From: an uncultured Lachnospiraceae bacterium
Lineage (GTDB): Bacteria > Bacillota > Clostridia > Lachnospirales > Lachnospiraceae
DNA: 13,721 bases
Assembly: GCA_910579285.1 (NCBI GenBank)
Contig: CAJTTT010000009.1
Span: forward strand, 101,086 to 114,806
Direction: 5' to 3'
Part shown: positions 1 to 7,484 of the stretch, piece after piece
Layout: every line of letters begins with the position of its first letter
Numbering within the stretch: the first letter of the stretch is position 1
Notes under the pieces: generated by a model
What the model was told of the DNA's origin: nothing
What the model saw: only the letters and a program-made list of their open reading frames with translations
The model's database searches: none
Position numbers and translations under genes: made by a program

Positions 1-2
1 GC

Positions 3-371
3 ATTGCGGAGATTGCCAGACTCGGGCTTGCTATGGGCGGCCGGATCGAGACGTTCAGCGGACTTACCGGCATCGGGGATCTGATCGTGACCTGCGCATC
101 CATGCATTCCAGAAACCGTCGGGCAGGCATTCTGATCGGCAAGGGATATACGATGGAGCAGGCAATGGATGAGGTGAAGATGGTGGTGGAGGGCGTGCAC
201 TCAGCCAAGGCGGCTATGGGACTTGCACAGAAGTACCAGGTACAGCTCCCCATTATCGAGCAGGTGAACGCGGTATTGTTTGAAGGGATGTCCGTGGACG
301 AGGCGGTGAAAAACCTGATGCTGCGGGATAAGAAGATTGAAAATCCGCTGATTCCGTGGGAGGAAAGCTGA
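3..371 (+). CDS. gpsA: Glycerol-3-phosphate dehydrogenase [NAD(P)+], C-terminal part (5' end outside window)
   Basis: GpsA reduces dihydroxyacetone phosphate to sn-glycerol-3-phosphate with NAD(P)H in the cytoplasm, supplying the backbone of phospholipids. The reading frame is open from the left edge (first full codon at base 3) and ends at TGA 369-371, leaving about 122 residues of a protein usually near 330-340. The visible part is the helical C-terminal substrate-binding domain. It carries the family stretch AMGGRIETFSGLTGIGDLIV and the downstream SRNRRAG segment, whose Arg-Asn pair binds substrate phosphate and the nicotinamide cofactor in known structures. The ATG at base 33 is internal, not the start, because the frame upstream reads IAEIARLGLAMGG as in the family. 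It converges with the minus-strand transporter across a shared terminator. Confidence 0.95.
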   Translation: MAEIARLGLAMGGRIETFSGLTGIGDLIVTCASMHSRNRRAGILIGKGYTMEQAMDEVKMVVEGVHSAKAAMGLAQKYQVQLPIIEQVNAVLFEGMSVDEAVKNLMLRDKKIENPLIPWEES

Positions 372-423
372 ACTCGGTGGAATTGACGGTATATGGATGT
401 TTTTGCTAAAGATTAAAAAAGGA

Positions 424-463
424 AAACGCCTCATAGGATGTATCATCTTCCTATGGGGCGTTT
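424..463. terminator. Bidirectional intrinsic terminator between gpsA and the SNF transporter
   Basis: A 15-bp stem (AAACGCCTCATAGGA, 424-438, with TCCTATGGGGCGTTT, 449-463; one G-T pair) encloses a 10-nt loop. Read on the minus strand it is followed by a run of Ts broken only by CC, a good terminator for the transporter. On the plus strand the T-tract (461-473) is weaker. Its place between convergent genes supports a role for both. Confidence 0.85.
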
Positions 464-503
464 ATCATTCTTTGTGGTGGCGTGAAGCCATCTCTTACAG
501 GGG

Positions 504-1862
504 TCAGCCGATCCAGCCTTGCAAGATGAGGAAAAGCAAAAGAACCGGCAGAATATAAGTCACATAGATGCGGATCCCTTTCGGCATTTTCAATCCCTCG
601 CCGGTATTGGTCTCTTTCAGATAATTTTCAAATCCCCAGCCATATCTGGTCACGCAGAACAGCAGATAGATGAGTGAGCCGGCTGGCAGGAGCACATTAC
701 TGACAATAAAATCTTCCAGATCAAGAACGCCGCTTCCCTCGCCAAGGGGCTGGAATGCCGACCAGACATTAAAGCCGAACACGCAGGGCAGGGAGAGAAC
801 GGTAAGCGCGACAAGATTGATCAGGCAGGATTTCTGACGGCTCCAGTGGAACAGATCCATCCCGCAGGAGATGATATTCTCAAACACCGCCAGGATTGTG
901 GAAAATGCCGCAAACGTCATAAAAACAAAGAACAGTGTTCCCCACACCCGTCCGCCTGCCATATTGTTAAAAATATTCGGCAGAGTGATAAAGATCAAGC
1001 TGGGTCCCATGTCCGGGCTGATGTCGAAGGCGAAGCAGGTCGGAAAAATGATGAGCCCTGACACAAGGGCCACAAAAGTGTCCAGTATCGCGATATTTAC
1101 CGATTCGCCAAGCAAAGACCGGCTCTTGTCAATATAACTTCCGAATATGGCCATAGAACCGATGCCGAGACTCAGCGTAAAGAACGCCTGATTCATGGCG
1201 GCTGTGATCGTTTCCAGAATACCCACATCCTGCATTCTCTGTACGTCGGGCAGGAGATAGAATTTTAATCCCTCCATGCCGCCCGGAAGCGTCATGCCCC
1301 GCACGGCCAGCGCCACAATGATGAGAAGGAGCAGTGTCATCATAATCTTTGTGATTTTCTCAACGCCCTTCTGCAGTCCGAGAGAACAGACCAGAATGCC
1401 GGATACTACGATAATGACCATAACCGTGGTCAGCACTTTGGGATTTGCCAGCATTCCCTGAAACATGTCCGCCACCTGAGCGGTATCTTTCCCCGAAAAC
1501 TGTCCTGTCAGCATCTGGTAGAAATAGTACAGCATCCAGCCAGCTACGGTGGTGTAGAACATCATCAGAATGTAATTGCCTGCCATGCCGAGATAACCGT
1601 GCAGGTGCCATTTGTGTCCGGGTTTTTCCAGTTCTGTGAAGCTCTTGATGACGCTCTTTCTGCTGGCACGTCCTACGGCAAATTCCATCGTCATCACAGG
1701 CACGCCCATAGCGATCAGAAAGAACAGGTAAAACAGCACAAACATGCCGCCGCCGTACATGCCAGCGATGTACGGAAACCGCCACACATTGCCGATACCG
1801 ATCGCACATCCTGCCGATAACAGGATAAAGCCCATTCTTGAGCCAAATTTTTCTCTTTCCAC
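504..1862 (-). CDS. Sodium:neurotransmitter symporter family (SNF/NSS) amino-acid transporter
   Basis: This is a 452-residue Na+-coupled symporter of the LeuT/MhsT/TnaT family, which import hydrophobic or aromatic amino acids across the inner membrane. TM1 holds the diagnostic unwound segment GNVWRFPY (about residues 24-31), which binds Na+ and substrate in LeuT. About 11 hydrophobic segments follow, the last at the extreme C-terminus (ILPVLLLFLILQGW). Length and segment count match the short bacterial type (MhsT-like, 11 TM) rather than the 12-TM animal transporters. Translation starts at GTG 1862-1860, since AGGAGG (1876-1871) lies 8 nt upstream. It sits 60 nt downstream of metF on the same strand, so cotranscription is likely. 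Substrate cannot be fixed from sequence; an amino acid is the family expectation. Confidence 0.93.
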   Translation of the reverse strand: MEREKFGSRMGFILLSAGCAIGIGNVWRFPYIAGMYGGGMFVLFYLFFLIAMGVPVMTMEFAVGRASRKSVIKSFTELEKPGHKWHLHGYLGMAGNYILMMFYTTVAGWMLYYFYQMLTGQFSGKDTAQVADMFQGMLANPKVLTTVMVIIVVSGILVCSLGLQKGVEKITKIMMTLLLLIIVALAVRGMTLPGGMEGLKFYLLPDVQRMQDVGILETITAAMNQAFFTLSLGIGSMAIFGSYIDKSRSLLGESVNIAILDTFVALVSGLIIFPTCFAFDISPDMGPSLIFITLPNIFNNMAGGRVWGTLFFVFMTFAAFSTILAVFENIISCGMDLFHWSRQKSCLINLVALTVLSLPCVFGFNVWSAFQPLGEGSGVLDLEDFIVSNVLLPAGSLIYLLFCVTRYGWGFENYLKETNTGEGLKMPKGIRIYVTYILPVLLLFLILQGWIG

Positions 1863-1922
1863 GTTTCAGTCCTCCTCATATGTCTCTTTCCATTTGGTTT
1901 GAAAAAGAGTATTGACTTCTGG

Positions 1923-2762
1923 TCAGGAAATCAAACCGCAGATTTCCGTTGTTGTTTTCAGTTTATTCATAGAATAAATATGAATGCCGTCCACCCCGTG
2001 CTCCTTCAGATCCCGGATCTGGCGTACCGCGTAGTCGATACCGGCCTTGCGCATGTCTTCCTTGTTCTCCCCGTAGGTGGCGATCAGGTCGGCCAGCTCC
2101 TTCGGTACGGAGGAGCCGGAGAGGGAGACCGTGGTGCCAAGCTGCTTTGCCGTGGTGATCGGCATGATTCCTGCATGGATGGGAACCGTGATGCCCTTGG
2201 CACGCACCAGCTCTATAAAACGGTAGAAGCAGGCGTTGTCAAAAAACATCTGTGTCACCAGGGAGGTGACGCCGGCATCCACTTTTTCCTTTAAATGGAT
2301 CAGGTCTTCCTCCAGGCTTGGCGCTTCAAAATGCTTTTCAGGATAGCAGGCGCCGGAAATCTGCAGGCCTGTGTGCGCTTTTAAATGGCGCACCAGATCC
2401 GTGGCATAAAAAAATTCGCGGCTGTTAAACTGCTCGTCCGTCATGTGCTGGGGTCTGTCCCCGCGCAGGGCCAGTACATGGTTTACGCCCGCCGCCTCCA
2501 GCGCTTTGCAGTTCTTCTCAAGATCCTCCCGGGTAAAACCAACGCAGGTGATATGGGCGATGGCGTCAATGGCAAGTTCCTTCTGTATGAAAGAAGCGAT
2601 CTCTATGGTTTTTCCGGCCCGGGAACCGCCCGCGCCGTAGGTGCAGCTTATAAAATCGGGATGCAGTTTGGCTGCCTCCCGCAAAAAGTCAAATATGTTG
2701 TCGAATTCCTCCTCCTTTTTTGGAGGAAATACCTCGAAAGAGAGACTTGTAGTGTGTGCCAT
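1923..2762 (-). CDS. metF: 5,10-methylenetetrahydrofolate reductase
   Basis: MetF is an FAD enzyme that reduces 5,10-methylene-THF to 5-methyl-THF, feeding methionine synthesis (and the methyl branch of the Wood-Ljungdahl pathway in acetogens). The 279-residue TIM-barrel protein is close to the family's 275-300. Near the N-terminus is LSFEVFPPK, whose Glu10 corresponds to the catalytic Glu28 of the E. coli enzyme. LALRGD (Asp102) matches the folate-contacting Asp120. VTQMFFDN is the C-terminal barrel motif. The ATG at 2762-2760 has GAAAGGA (2778-2772) 9 nt upstream. No MetV zinc-finger partner and no S-box riboswitch is seen next to it. It is followed by the SNF transporter 60 nt downstream, and the MoxR gene diverges from it. 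Confidence 0.95.
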   Translation of the reverse strand: MAHTTSLSFEVFPPKKEEEFDNIFDFLREAAKLHPDFISCTYGAGGSRAGKTIEIASFIQKELAIDAIAHITCVGFTREDLEKNCKALEAAGVNHVLALRGDRPQHMTDEQFNSREFFYATDLVRHLKAHTGLQISGACYPEKHFEAPSLEEDLIHLKEKVDAGVTSLVTQMFFDNACFYRFIELVRAKGITVPIHAGIMPITTAKQLGTTVSLSGSSVPKELADLIATYGENKEDMRKAGIDYAVRQIRDLKEHGVDGIHIYSMNKLKTTTEICGLIS

Positions 2763-2833
2763 AACATGAATTCCTTTCTGTTTACTTTTCTAAGATGTAT
2801 CAGTTCACTATGTGTTTCAAAAGAAACAATTTC

Positions 2834-2862
2834 TTGCTTTTGTATCTGAAATATCGTAACAT
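2834..2862 (+). promoter_or_regulatory. Possible sigma-70 type promoter for the MoxR/VWA pair
   Basis: On the plus strand TTGCTT (2834-2839) and TAACAT (2857-2862) are 17 nt apart, in the AT-rich centre of the divergent intergenic region. It overlaps the candidate metF promoter on the other strand. From about 2880 to the MoxR start the DNA is GC-richer with no recognisable gene. This is a weak match, and the leader would be about 160 nt. Confidence 0.3.
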
Positions 2863-2881
2863 AAATCTATAGTGTATGCAA
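2853..2881 (-). promoter_or_regulatory. Possible sigma-70 type promoter for metF
   Basis: On the minus strand TTGCAT (2881-2876) and TACGAT (2858-2853) are separated by 17 nt, each 4/6 to 5/6 of consensus, about 90 nt upstream of the metF ATG. A short inverted repeat TGTTTC-aaaa-GAAACA (2813-2828) lies in the resulting leader. This is a pattern match only. Confidence 0.35.
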
Positions 2882-3027
2882 TCACCTAAATCCGTGAGCC
2901 GGCGTGCAGGAAAAGCTGCCGCAGTCTGCGTCAAATGTGCTAAGGGTATGTGAATACCGGCCCAGAGGCAAAGTGCAGAACGCGTATGGCGGCCAGCGGA
3001 CGGGGGAAAAGCGGAATGGAGACGATT

Positions 3028-3843
3028 ATGGGAAATACGAAATTTGAGAGCACAGCCGATTATGTGGCATCTGAACAGCTTTTGGCCAGCGTAAATGTGG
3101 CGATCGCGCTGCAGAAGCCGCTTCTGGTAAAGGGAGAGCCGGGCACAGGCAAGACCATGCTGGCGCAGGCAGTTGCCGCATCTCTCGGCAAGAAACTGAT
3201 TATCTGGAACATCAAGTCCACCACGAAAGCGCAGGACGGCCTGTACATGTACGATACGATCCAGCGTCTCTATGACGGACAGTTCGGTGAGGAGGGCGTG
3301 GACGACATTGCCCACTATATCAAGCTTGGCAAGCTGGGGGAGGCTTTTGAGTCTGACGAACAGGTTATCATTCTGATTGATGAGATTGACAAGGCAGATC
3401 TGGAGTTCCCAAACGACCTGCTCTGGGAACTTGACCAGATGGAGTTTTATATTCACGAGACGAAACGGACCATAAAGGCGAAGCACAGGCCCATCGTGAT
3501 TATCACTTCCAATGCGGAGAAGGAACTGCCGGATGCGTTCCTGCGCAGATGTATCTTCCACTATATTGATTTCCCGGATCAGGCGCTGATGGAGGAGATC
3601 GTGAGAACCCATTATCCCGATGTGGAGGATAAACTGTTAAAGGATGCGATGGAGGTGTTCTACTGGATCCGTTCCATGAAAGATATCCGCAAAAAGCCCA
3701 GCACTTCAGAGCTGATCGACTGGATCAATGCGCTGCAGATCGGCGGCATTCCGACGGACAGGCTGCGGCAGGAGCTGCCTTTTATCGGGGTGGTGGTGAA
3801 GAAGGATGAGGATCTGGAGACAGTAAGAAATAGAATAGACTAG
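3028..3843 (+). CDS. MoxR-type AAA+ ATPase
   Basis: This is a 271-residue AAA+ ATPase of the MoxR group, which act as chaperones with von Willebrand A partners to mature or insert cofactors into protein complexes. Walker A is GEPGTGKT (residues 36-43). Walker B is IILIDEID with Asp118-Glu119. The sensor-1 Asn is in IITSN (Asn162), and the arginine finger region is LRRC (Arg173-Arg174). A small helical lid domain follows. The start is uncertain. ATG 3028 has GGAG 6 nt upstream and gives MGNTKFESTADYV. ATG 3016 (four residues longer) and GTG 2950 are in frame, but the extra N-terminus of the latter looks non-coding. The gene ends 42 nt before its VWA partner. The client protein is not evident from the neighbours. 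Confidence 0.88.
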   Translation: MGNTKFESTADYVASEQLLASVNVAIALQKPLLVKGEPGTGKTMLAQAVAASLGKKLIIWNIKSTTKAQDGLYMYDTIQRLYDGQFGEEGVDDIAHYIKLGKLGEAFESDEQVIILIDEIDKADLEFPNDLLWELDQMEFYIHETKRTIKAKHRPIVIITSNAEKELPDAFLRRCIFHYIDFPDQALMEEIVRTHYPDVEDKLLKDAMEVFYWIRSMKDIRKKPSTSELIDWINALQIGGIPTDRLRQELPFIGVVVKKDEDLETVRNRID

Positions 3844-3885
3844 GAAGCGTCAGATGTTTTGTATGACATGCAGTGAGGTAACCAT

Positions 3886-5082
3886 ATGTTCAGTAAATTT
3901 TTCTATACCTTGAAGGATAAGGGGCTTGAGGTGTCCCTGAGCGAGTGGCTGACCTTGCAGGAAGCGCTGCAGCAGGGACTCTGCCACAGCAGTCTGACGG
4001 AATTTTATTATCTGGCGCGGATGATCCTTGTGAAGTCGGAGACGGAATTTGATAAGTTTGACATGGCTTTTGACGAGGTGTTTAAAGGCATCATGTCCGA
4101 GAACGAGGTGGGCAAAAATCTGCTGCGCTGGCTGGATAAGCCGGAAATGCAGGATGTCTTTGAAGAGATGCGCCACGAGATGAACCAGGAAGTAATCACG
4201 ATGGACAAGGATGACATCGAGAATAAGTTTAAGGACAGACTGCGGGACCAGAACGAAGAGCACAATGGCGGCAGCTACTGGATCGGCACTATGGGAAAGA
4301 CATCCTTCGGCAATATGGGCGGTAATATGGGCGGTATCCGGGTGGGCGGCACCACAGGCTACCAGTCCGCTTTTCAGGTTGTGGGAGCCAGAAAATACCG
4401 GGATTTCAGAAATGACAAGGTGCTGGACAACAGGCAGTTTCAGATGGCGCTCAGAAAGCTCAGACAGTTTTCCACGAAGCTGGATATCCCGGAGACGGAG
4501 CTTGACATAAACGGCACGGTGGATGCCACTTGCAACAACGGCGGCTGTCTGCAGATCGTGATGGAAAAGCCTCGCAAAAATGCAGTTAAGCTCTTGCTTT
4601 TGATGGATTCGGGCGGCACCATGATCCCCTATACCACGCTTCTTAGTGAGCTGTTCCAGTCGGTGCACAAGTCCAACCATTATAAGGACGTGAAGACCTA
4701 CTTTTTCCATAACTGTATCTATTCCAATCTCTACAAGACGCCGGAGTGTGAGAATGGGGAATGGATTGAGACAGAGTGGATGTTCCGCAATCTGGACAGC
4801 GATTACAAGGTGATTATTGTGGGTGATGCGGCTATGGCGCCGGAGGAGCTGTATTCCACCACCGGCAACTACAGGGGGCCCAACGGCGGGCTCTCCGGGA
4901 TGGACTGGCTGCTTTTGATGAAGAGGCATTACAAAAAGGTCGTGTGGCTGAATCCGAAGATGGCGCCGGGACATGCACCCTGGCGTGAGGCCGAGACGGC
5001 GATCAAGAATATTTTTCCGATGTATAAGCTGACGGTGGACGGTTTAAATCAGGCGATGATGAAGCTGATGGTGAATCGGTGA
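3886..5082 (+). CDS. von Willebrand factor A domain protein (CoxE-like), partner of the MoxR ATPase
   Basis: This 398-residue soluble protein is typical of the VWA proteins encoded beside MoxR ATPases. The N-terminal half (1-135) is helical and charged. A glycine-rich linker follows with the repeat NMGGNMGG (143-150). The VWA domain starts near residue 230. Its metal-site (MIDAS) motif is MDSGGTM (Asp241 onward): the usual D-x-S-x-S has Gly and Thr at the two serine positions. KVIIVGDAAM later supplies the distal strand and Asp. The start at ATG 3886 has GAGG (3875-3878) 7 nt upstream. The stop is followed by an intrinsic terminator, so the two genes form a closed unit. The partnership is from family knowledge and adjacency; the target is unknown. 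Confidence 0.85.
   Translation: MFSKFFYTLKDKGLEVSLSEWLTLQEALQQGLCHSSLTEFYYLARMILVKSETEFDKFDMAFDEVFKGIMSENEVGKNLLRWLDKPEMQDVFEEMRHEMNQEVITMDKDDIENKFKDRLRDQNEEHNGGSYWIGTMGKTSFGNMGGNMGGIRVGGTTGYQSAFQVVGARKYRDFRNDKVLDNRQFQMALRKLRQFSTKLDIPETELDINGTVDATCNNGGCLQIVMEKPRKNAVKLLLLMDSGGTMIPYTTLLSELFQSVHKSNHYKDVKTYFFHNCIYSNLYKTPECENGEWIETEWMFRNLDSDYKVIIVGDAAMAPEELYSTTGNYRGPNGGLSGMDWLLLMKRHYKKVVWLNPKMAPGHAPWREAETAIKNIFPMYKLTVDGLNQAMMKLMVNR
4312..4335 (+). repeat. Two perfect 12-bp tandem repeats inside the VWA gene
   Basis: AATATGGGCGGT occurs twice in direct succession and encodes Asn-Met-Gly-Gly twice in the linker before the VWA domain. The unit is a multiple of three, so copy-number change would keep the frame. 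Confidence 0.9.
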
Positions 5083-5120
5083 GCTTAAAGTCCTGTTTTA
5101 AAGGGGCAGTTATAAAAGAG

Positions 5121-5161
5121 GAAGGAACAGTCAGGAGGAAACGCAAGGCTGTTCCTTTTTT
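5121..5161 (+). terminator. Intrinsic terminator after the MoxR/VWA unit
   Basis: AAGGAACAG (5122-5130) pairs with CTGTTCCTT (5149-5157), extended inward by T-G and C-G pairs. It is followed at once by a T-run (5156-5161) and AT-rich DNA. It lies 40 nt past the VWA stop codon. Confidence 0.88.
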
Positions 5162-5198
5162 ATATAATAGGACATTGCGATAGTGTAAAACATTGAAG

Positions 5199-5217
5199 GA
5201 GAATGCGAAGCATTCTC
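5199..5217. repeat. Short palindromic repeat, copy 1 (GAGAATGC-gaa-GCATTCTC)
   Basis: This is an 8-bp perfect stem with a 3-nt loop and no T-tract of its own, lying between two terminators. The same arms, followed by TCTG, recur at 9099-9122, and both copies lie close to a TCGAGCG heptamer. It looks like a dispersed intergenic palindrome rather than a terminator. Confidence 0.6.
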
Positions 5218-5220
5218 TGA

Positions 5221-5248
5221 ATCGAGCGTGCCGACGCTCGATTTTTTA
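5221..5248 (+). terminator. Second intrinsic terminator upstream of the aryl-acid operon
   Basis: ATCGAGCGT (5221-5229) pairs perfectly with ACGCTCGAT (5234-5242) across a 4-nt loop and is followed by a run of Ts (5242-5247). It ends 6 nt before the next promoter, insulating the downstream operon from read-through. Confidence 0.85.
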
Positions 5249-5253
5249 TCTTG

Positions 5254-5282
5254 TTGACTTTAGCGAGTAAAAGTGCTAAAGT
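5254..5282 (+). promoter_or_regulatory. Promoter of the thioesterase/acyl-CoA synthetase operon with an overlapping palindromic operator
   Basis: The -35 TTGACT (5254-5259) and -10 TAAAGT (5277-5282) are 17 bp apart. A perfect inverted repeat, ACTTTAGC (5257-5264) and GCTAAAGT (5275-5282) with a 10-nt spacer, overlaps both elements. The half-site centres are about 18 bp apart, just under two helical turns, as expected for a dimeric repressor (MarR or TetR type, for example) blocking RNA polymerase. No regulator gene is in the window. The leader to the first start codon is about 80 nt. Confidence 0.65.
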
Positions 5283-5370
5283 GTTAAATGGAGTTTTGAG
5301 ACGGGATCCCTGTTGGGATAAAATAGAAGAGACCGCGTGCGCCGGCGCGCAGATACATAGGGGGACGGTT

Positions 5371-5769
5371 ATGTCAGCATTGGAGGAAATTCGGAATCGG
5401 TTTAAAAATGATCATTTTGCCACGGATGCGGCGGGAATTGTGATTGACGCTGCAGAATCCGGGCGGGCAGTCTGCTCTCTGACACTGGAGGAGCGGCATA
5501 TGAATGAAAACCGTGTGCCTATGGGAGGCGCTATCTTTACGCTGGCGGACTTCACCTGCGCGATAGCGGCAAACGGGCATTCGGAGAAGAAGACGGTCAG
5601 CCAGCACGCCTCCATCACATTTTTGTCCCCGGCGAAGGGAAAGCGGCTGATTGCGGAGGCATCTTCCCTGCGGGACGGACGCACAACCACACTCTATGCG
5701 GTAGATGTGCGGGATGAGCTTGGGACTTATGTGGCGCACGGTACAATAAACGGCTATGTGCTGGGATAA
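5371..5769 (+). CDS. PaaI-type hot-dog fold acyl-CoA thioesterase
   Basis: This 132-residue protein of the PaaI/4HBT thioesterase family would hydrolyse an acyl- or aryl-acyl-CoA to the free acid and CoA in the cytoplasm. The hot-dog signature is HMNENRVPMGGAIFTLAD (residues 43-60). Asp60 lies where E. coli PaaI has its catalytic Asp61, and the Gly-Gly before the central helix is kept. The common HGG is MGG here (Met51). The frame is open back to 5251, but ATG 5371 is preferred because AGGGGG lies 6 nt upstream and MSALEEIRNRF is the family-like N-terminus; an earlier start would overlap the promoter. It is first in the operon, 40 nt before the acyl-CoA synthetase, which suggests control of the same CoA-ester pool. 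Confidence 0.88.
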   Translation: MSALEEIRNRFKNDHFATDAAGIVIDAAESGRAVCSLTLEERHMNENRVPMGGAIFTLADFTCAIAANGHSEKKTVSQHASITFLSPAKGKRLIAEASSLRDGRTTTLYAVDVRDELGTYVAHGTINGYVLG

Positions 5770-5809
5770 TGGAGGACAGTTTAGAAGAGATCCAAAAGGA
5801 GGAAAAGGA

Positions 5810-7447
5810 ATGGTAATCACGGAGTTTTTGGAGCGCAACGCCAGGCTTTACGGCTCAGATCCGGCGCTTGTGGAACTGAACCCTTCCCAGGAGCGGGACA
5901 GTGCGGTGACCTGGCGGGAGGCGAGCTTGATTGAGAGTGCGGGAAACGGCGCGCCTTATCGGAGAGAATTAAGCTGGGCGGATTTTGACAGACGCGCCAA
6001 CCGCTTTGCCAATCTGCTTTTAAGCAGGGGGCTTGCGCGGGAGACGAAGGTTGGCATTCTGATGATGAACTGTCTTGAGTGGCTGCCGGTTTATTTCGGC
6101 ATTCTGAAGGCGGGCGGTGTGGCTGTGCCTTTGAACTTCCGCTATTCCGCGGAGGAAATCAAATATTGTCTGGAACTTGCAGATGTGGAAGTCCTGATTT
6201 TCGGCCCGGAGTTTATCGAGCGTATGGACAGCATTGCGGATGACCTGCCGGGTGTGGGGATGATGTTTTTCCCGGGAACAGGCGGGCCGGATTACACGGA
6301 GGACTGCCTGAAACTGATGGGCTTTTGTTCTTCCAGCGCACCGCCGGTGGCGCTGTGTGAGGAGGACAATGCGGCAATTTATTTCTCATCGGGAACAACG
6401 GGTTTTCCGAAAGCGATCCTGCACAACCACCGGGCGCTTCGTTCTTCCTGTGAGACGGAGCAGAACCATCACAGACAGACGAAGGAGGATGTGTTCCTAT
6501 GCATCCCGCCTCTTTACCACACAGGAGCGAAAATGCACTGGTTCGGATCCCTGCTCACGGCGGGTAAGGCAGTGCTTCTGCGCGGTGTGAAGCCTGAGTG
6601 GATTCTCCGTGCAGTGACGGAGGAACAGTGTACCATCGTGTGGCTGTTAGTGCCCTGGGCACAGGATCTGCTCGATGCCATTGATTCCGGGCAGGTGGAT
6701 ATGGCGCATTATCTGCTGGAACAGTGGCGGCTTATGCATATCGGGGCGCAGCCGGTTCCGCCCAGTCTGATACAGCGCTGGAAAAAGCATTTTCCCCATC
6801 ACCAGTACGATACCAATTACGGCCTGAGCGAGTCTATAGGTCCCGGCTGCGTACATCTGGGTGTGGAGAACATACATAAGGTGGGAGCCATCGGGAAACC
6901 GGGTTATCACTGGGAGGCAAAGATAGTGGATGAGCAGGGAAAAGAAGTTTCCGGGGGCGAAGTGGGCGAGCTGATTGTCCACGGTCCCGGCGTTATGCTC
7001 TGTTATTATAAGAATCCCGAGGCGACTGAGGAAATCCTGAAGGACGGCTGGCTGTATACGGGAGACATGGCCCGCATGGACGAGGACGGCTTTATCTATC
7101 TTGTGGACCGCAAGAAAGACGTCATCATCTCCGGCGGAGAAAATCTCTACCCTGTACAGATCGAGGATTTCCTGCGCAGAAATGATAAGATTAAGGACGT
7201 GGCGGTGATCGGTCTGCCGGATTTGAGGCTTGGTGAAATTGCGGCGGCCATCATTGAGCTCAAAGAGGGCGAAAGCAGTACGGAAGAAGAGATTGAGGCA
7301 TTCTGCAAGGAACTGCCCAGATACAAACGGCCCAGAACAGTCATTTTTGATAAGGTGCCCAGAAACCCCACTGGCAAGATTGAGAAGCCGGTGCTCAGAG
7401 AGCGGTACTGTCACGGCAGTCTTGTGGAGGCGCAGATCAGGAACTAG
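5810..7447 (+). CDS. AMP-forming acyl-CoA synthetase (class I adenylate-forming enzyme)
   Basis: This 545-residue ligase activates a carboxylic acid in two steps (acid + ATP to acyl-AMP + PPi, then acyl-CoA + AMP). All core motifs are intact: YFSSGTTGFPKA (A3 P-loop, 191-202), YGLSE (A5, 337-341), GWLYTGD with ribose-binding Asp419 (A7), DRKKDVIISGGENLYP (A8 hinge), and PTGKIEK with catalytic Lys523 (A10). The start at ATG 5810 has AAGGAGG 7 nt upstream; the frame opens earlier but without a site. It resembles medium/long-chain or aryl acyl-CoA ligases. The acid cannot be named from sequence. It sits between a thioesterase and an SSS symporter, implying a substrate that is imported, activated and, if in excess, hydrolysed again. 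Confidence 0.92.
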   Translation: MVITEFLERNARLYGSDPALVELNPSQERDSAVTWREASLIESAGNGAPYRRELSWADFDRRANRFANLLLSRGLARETKVGILMMNCLEWLPVYFGILKAGGVAVPLNFRYSAEEIKYCLELADVEVLIFGPEFIERMDSIADDLPGVGMMFFPGTGGPDYTEDCLKLMGFCSSSAPPVALCEEDNAAIYFSSGTTGFPKAILHNHRALRSSCETEQNHHRQTKEDVFLCIPPLYHTGAKMHWFGSLLTAGKAVLLRGVKPEWILRAVTEEQCTIVWLLVPWAQDLLDAIDSGQVDMAHYLLEQWRLMHIGAQPVPPSLIQRWKKHFPHHQYDTNYGLSESIGPGCVHLGVENIHKVGAIGKPGYHWEAKIVDEQGKEVSGGEVGELIVHGPGVMLCYYKNPEATEEILKDGWLYTGDMARMDEDGFIYLVDRKKDVIISGGENLYPVQIEDFLRRNDKIKDVAVIGLPDLRLGEIAAAIIELKEGESSTEEEIEAFCKELPRYKRPRTVIFDKVPRNPTGKIEKPVLRERYCHGSLVEAQIRN

Positions 7448-7484
7448 ATGTTCTGCAGAATTACGGTAAAGGAGAACACTTAAG

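Noticed and set aside
2763..2880. S-box/SAM riboswitch upstream of metF
   Set aside because: None of the conserved S-box segments is visible, and the leader is AT-rich and short.
2800..3612. Long minus-strand open frame (270 codons) opposite the MoxR gene
   Set aside because: It mirrors the codons of a well-supported AAA+ ATPase with intact motifs; its own translation has no recognisable domain or membrane pattern and no good start site.
3850..4974. Long minus-strand open frame (374 codons) opposite the VWA gene
   Set aside because: It is rich in His, Leu and Gln as expected from the antisense of a real gene and lacks motifs. The plus-strand VWA protein explains the region.
5199..5217. Palindrome as part of a CRISPR or attachment site
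   Set aside because: There are only two copies, 3.9 kb apart, with no spacers, cas genes or integrase nearby.
5257..5282. CIRCE-like heat-shock element (TTAGC ... GCTAA)
   Set aside because: CIRCE is TTAGCACTC-N9-GAGTGCTAA. The right half is close, but the left arm reads TTAGCGAGT and the spacing differs, and the genes are not chaperones. It is kept only as an unassigned operator.
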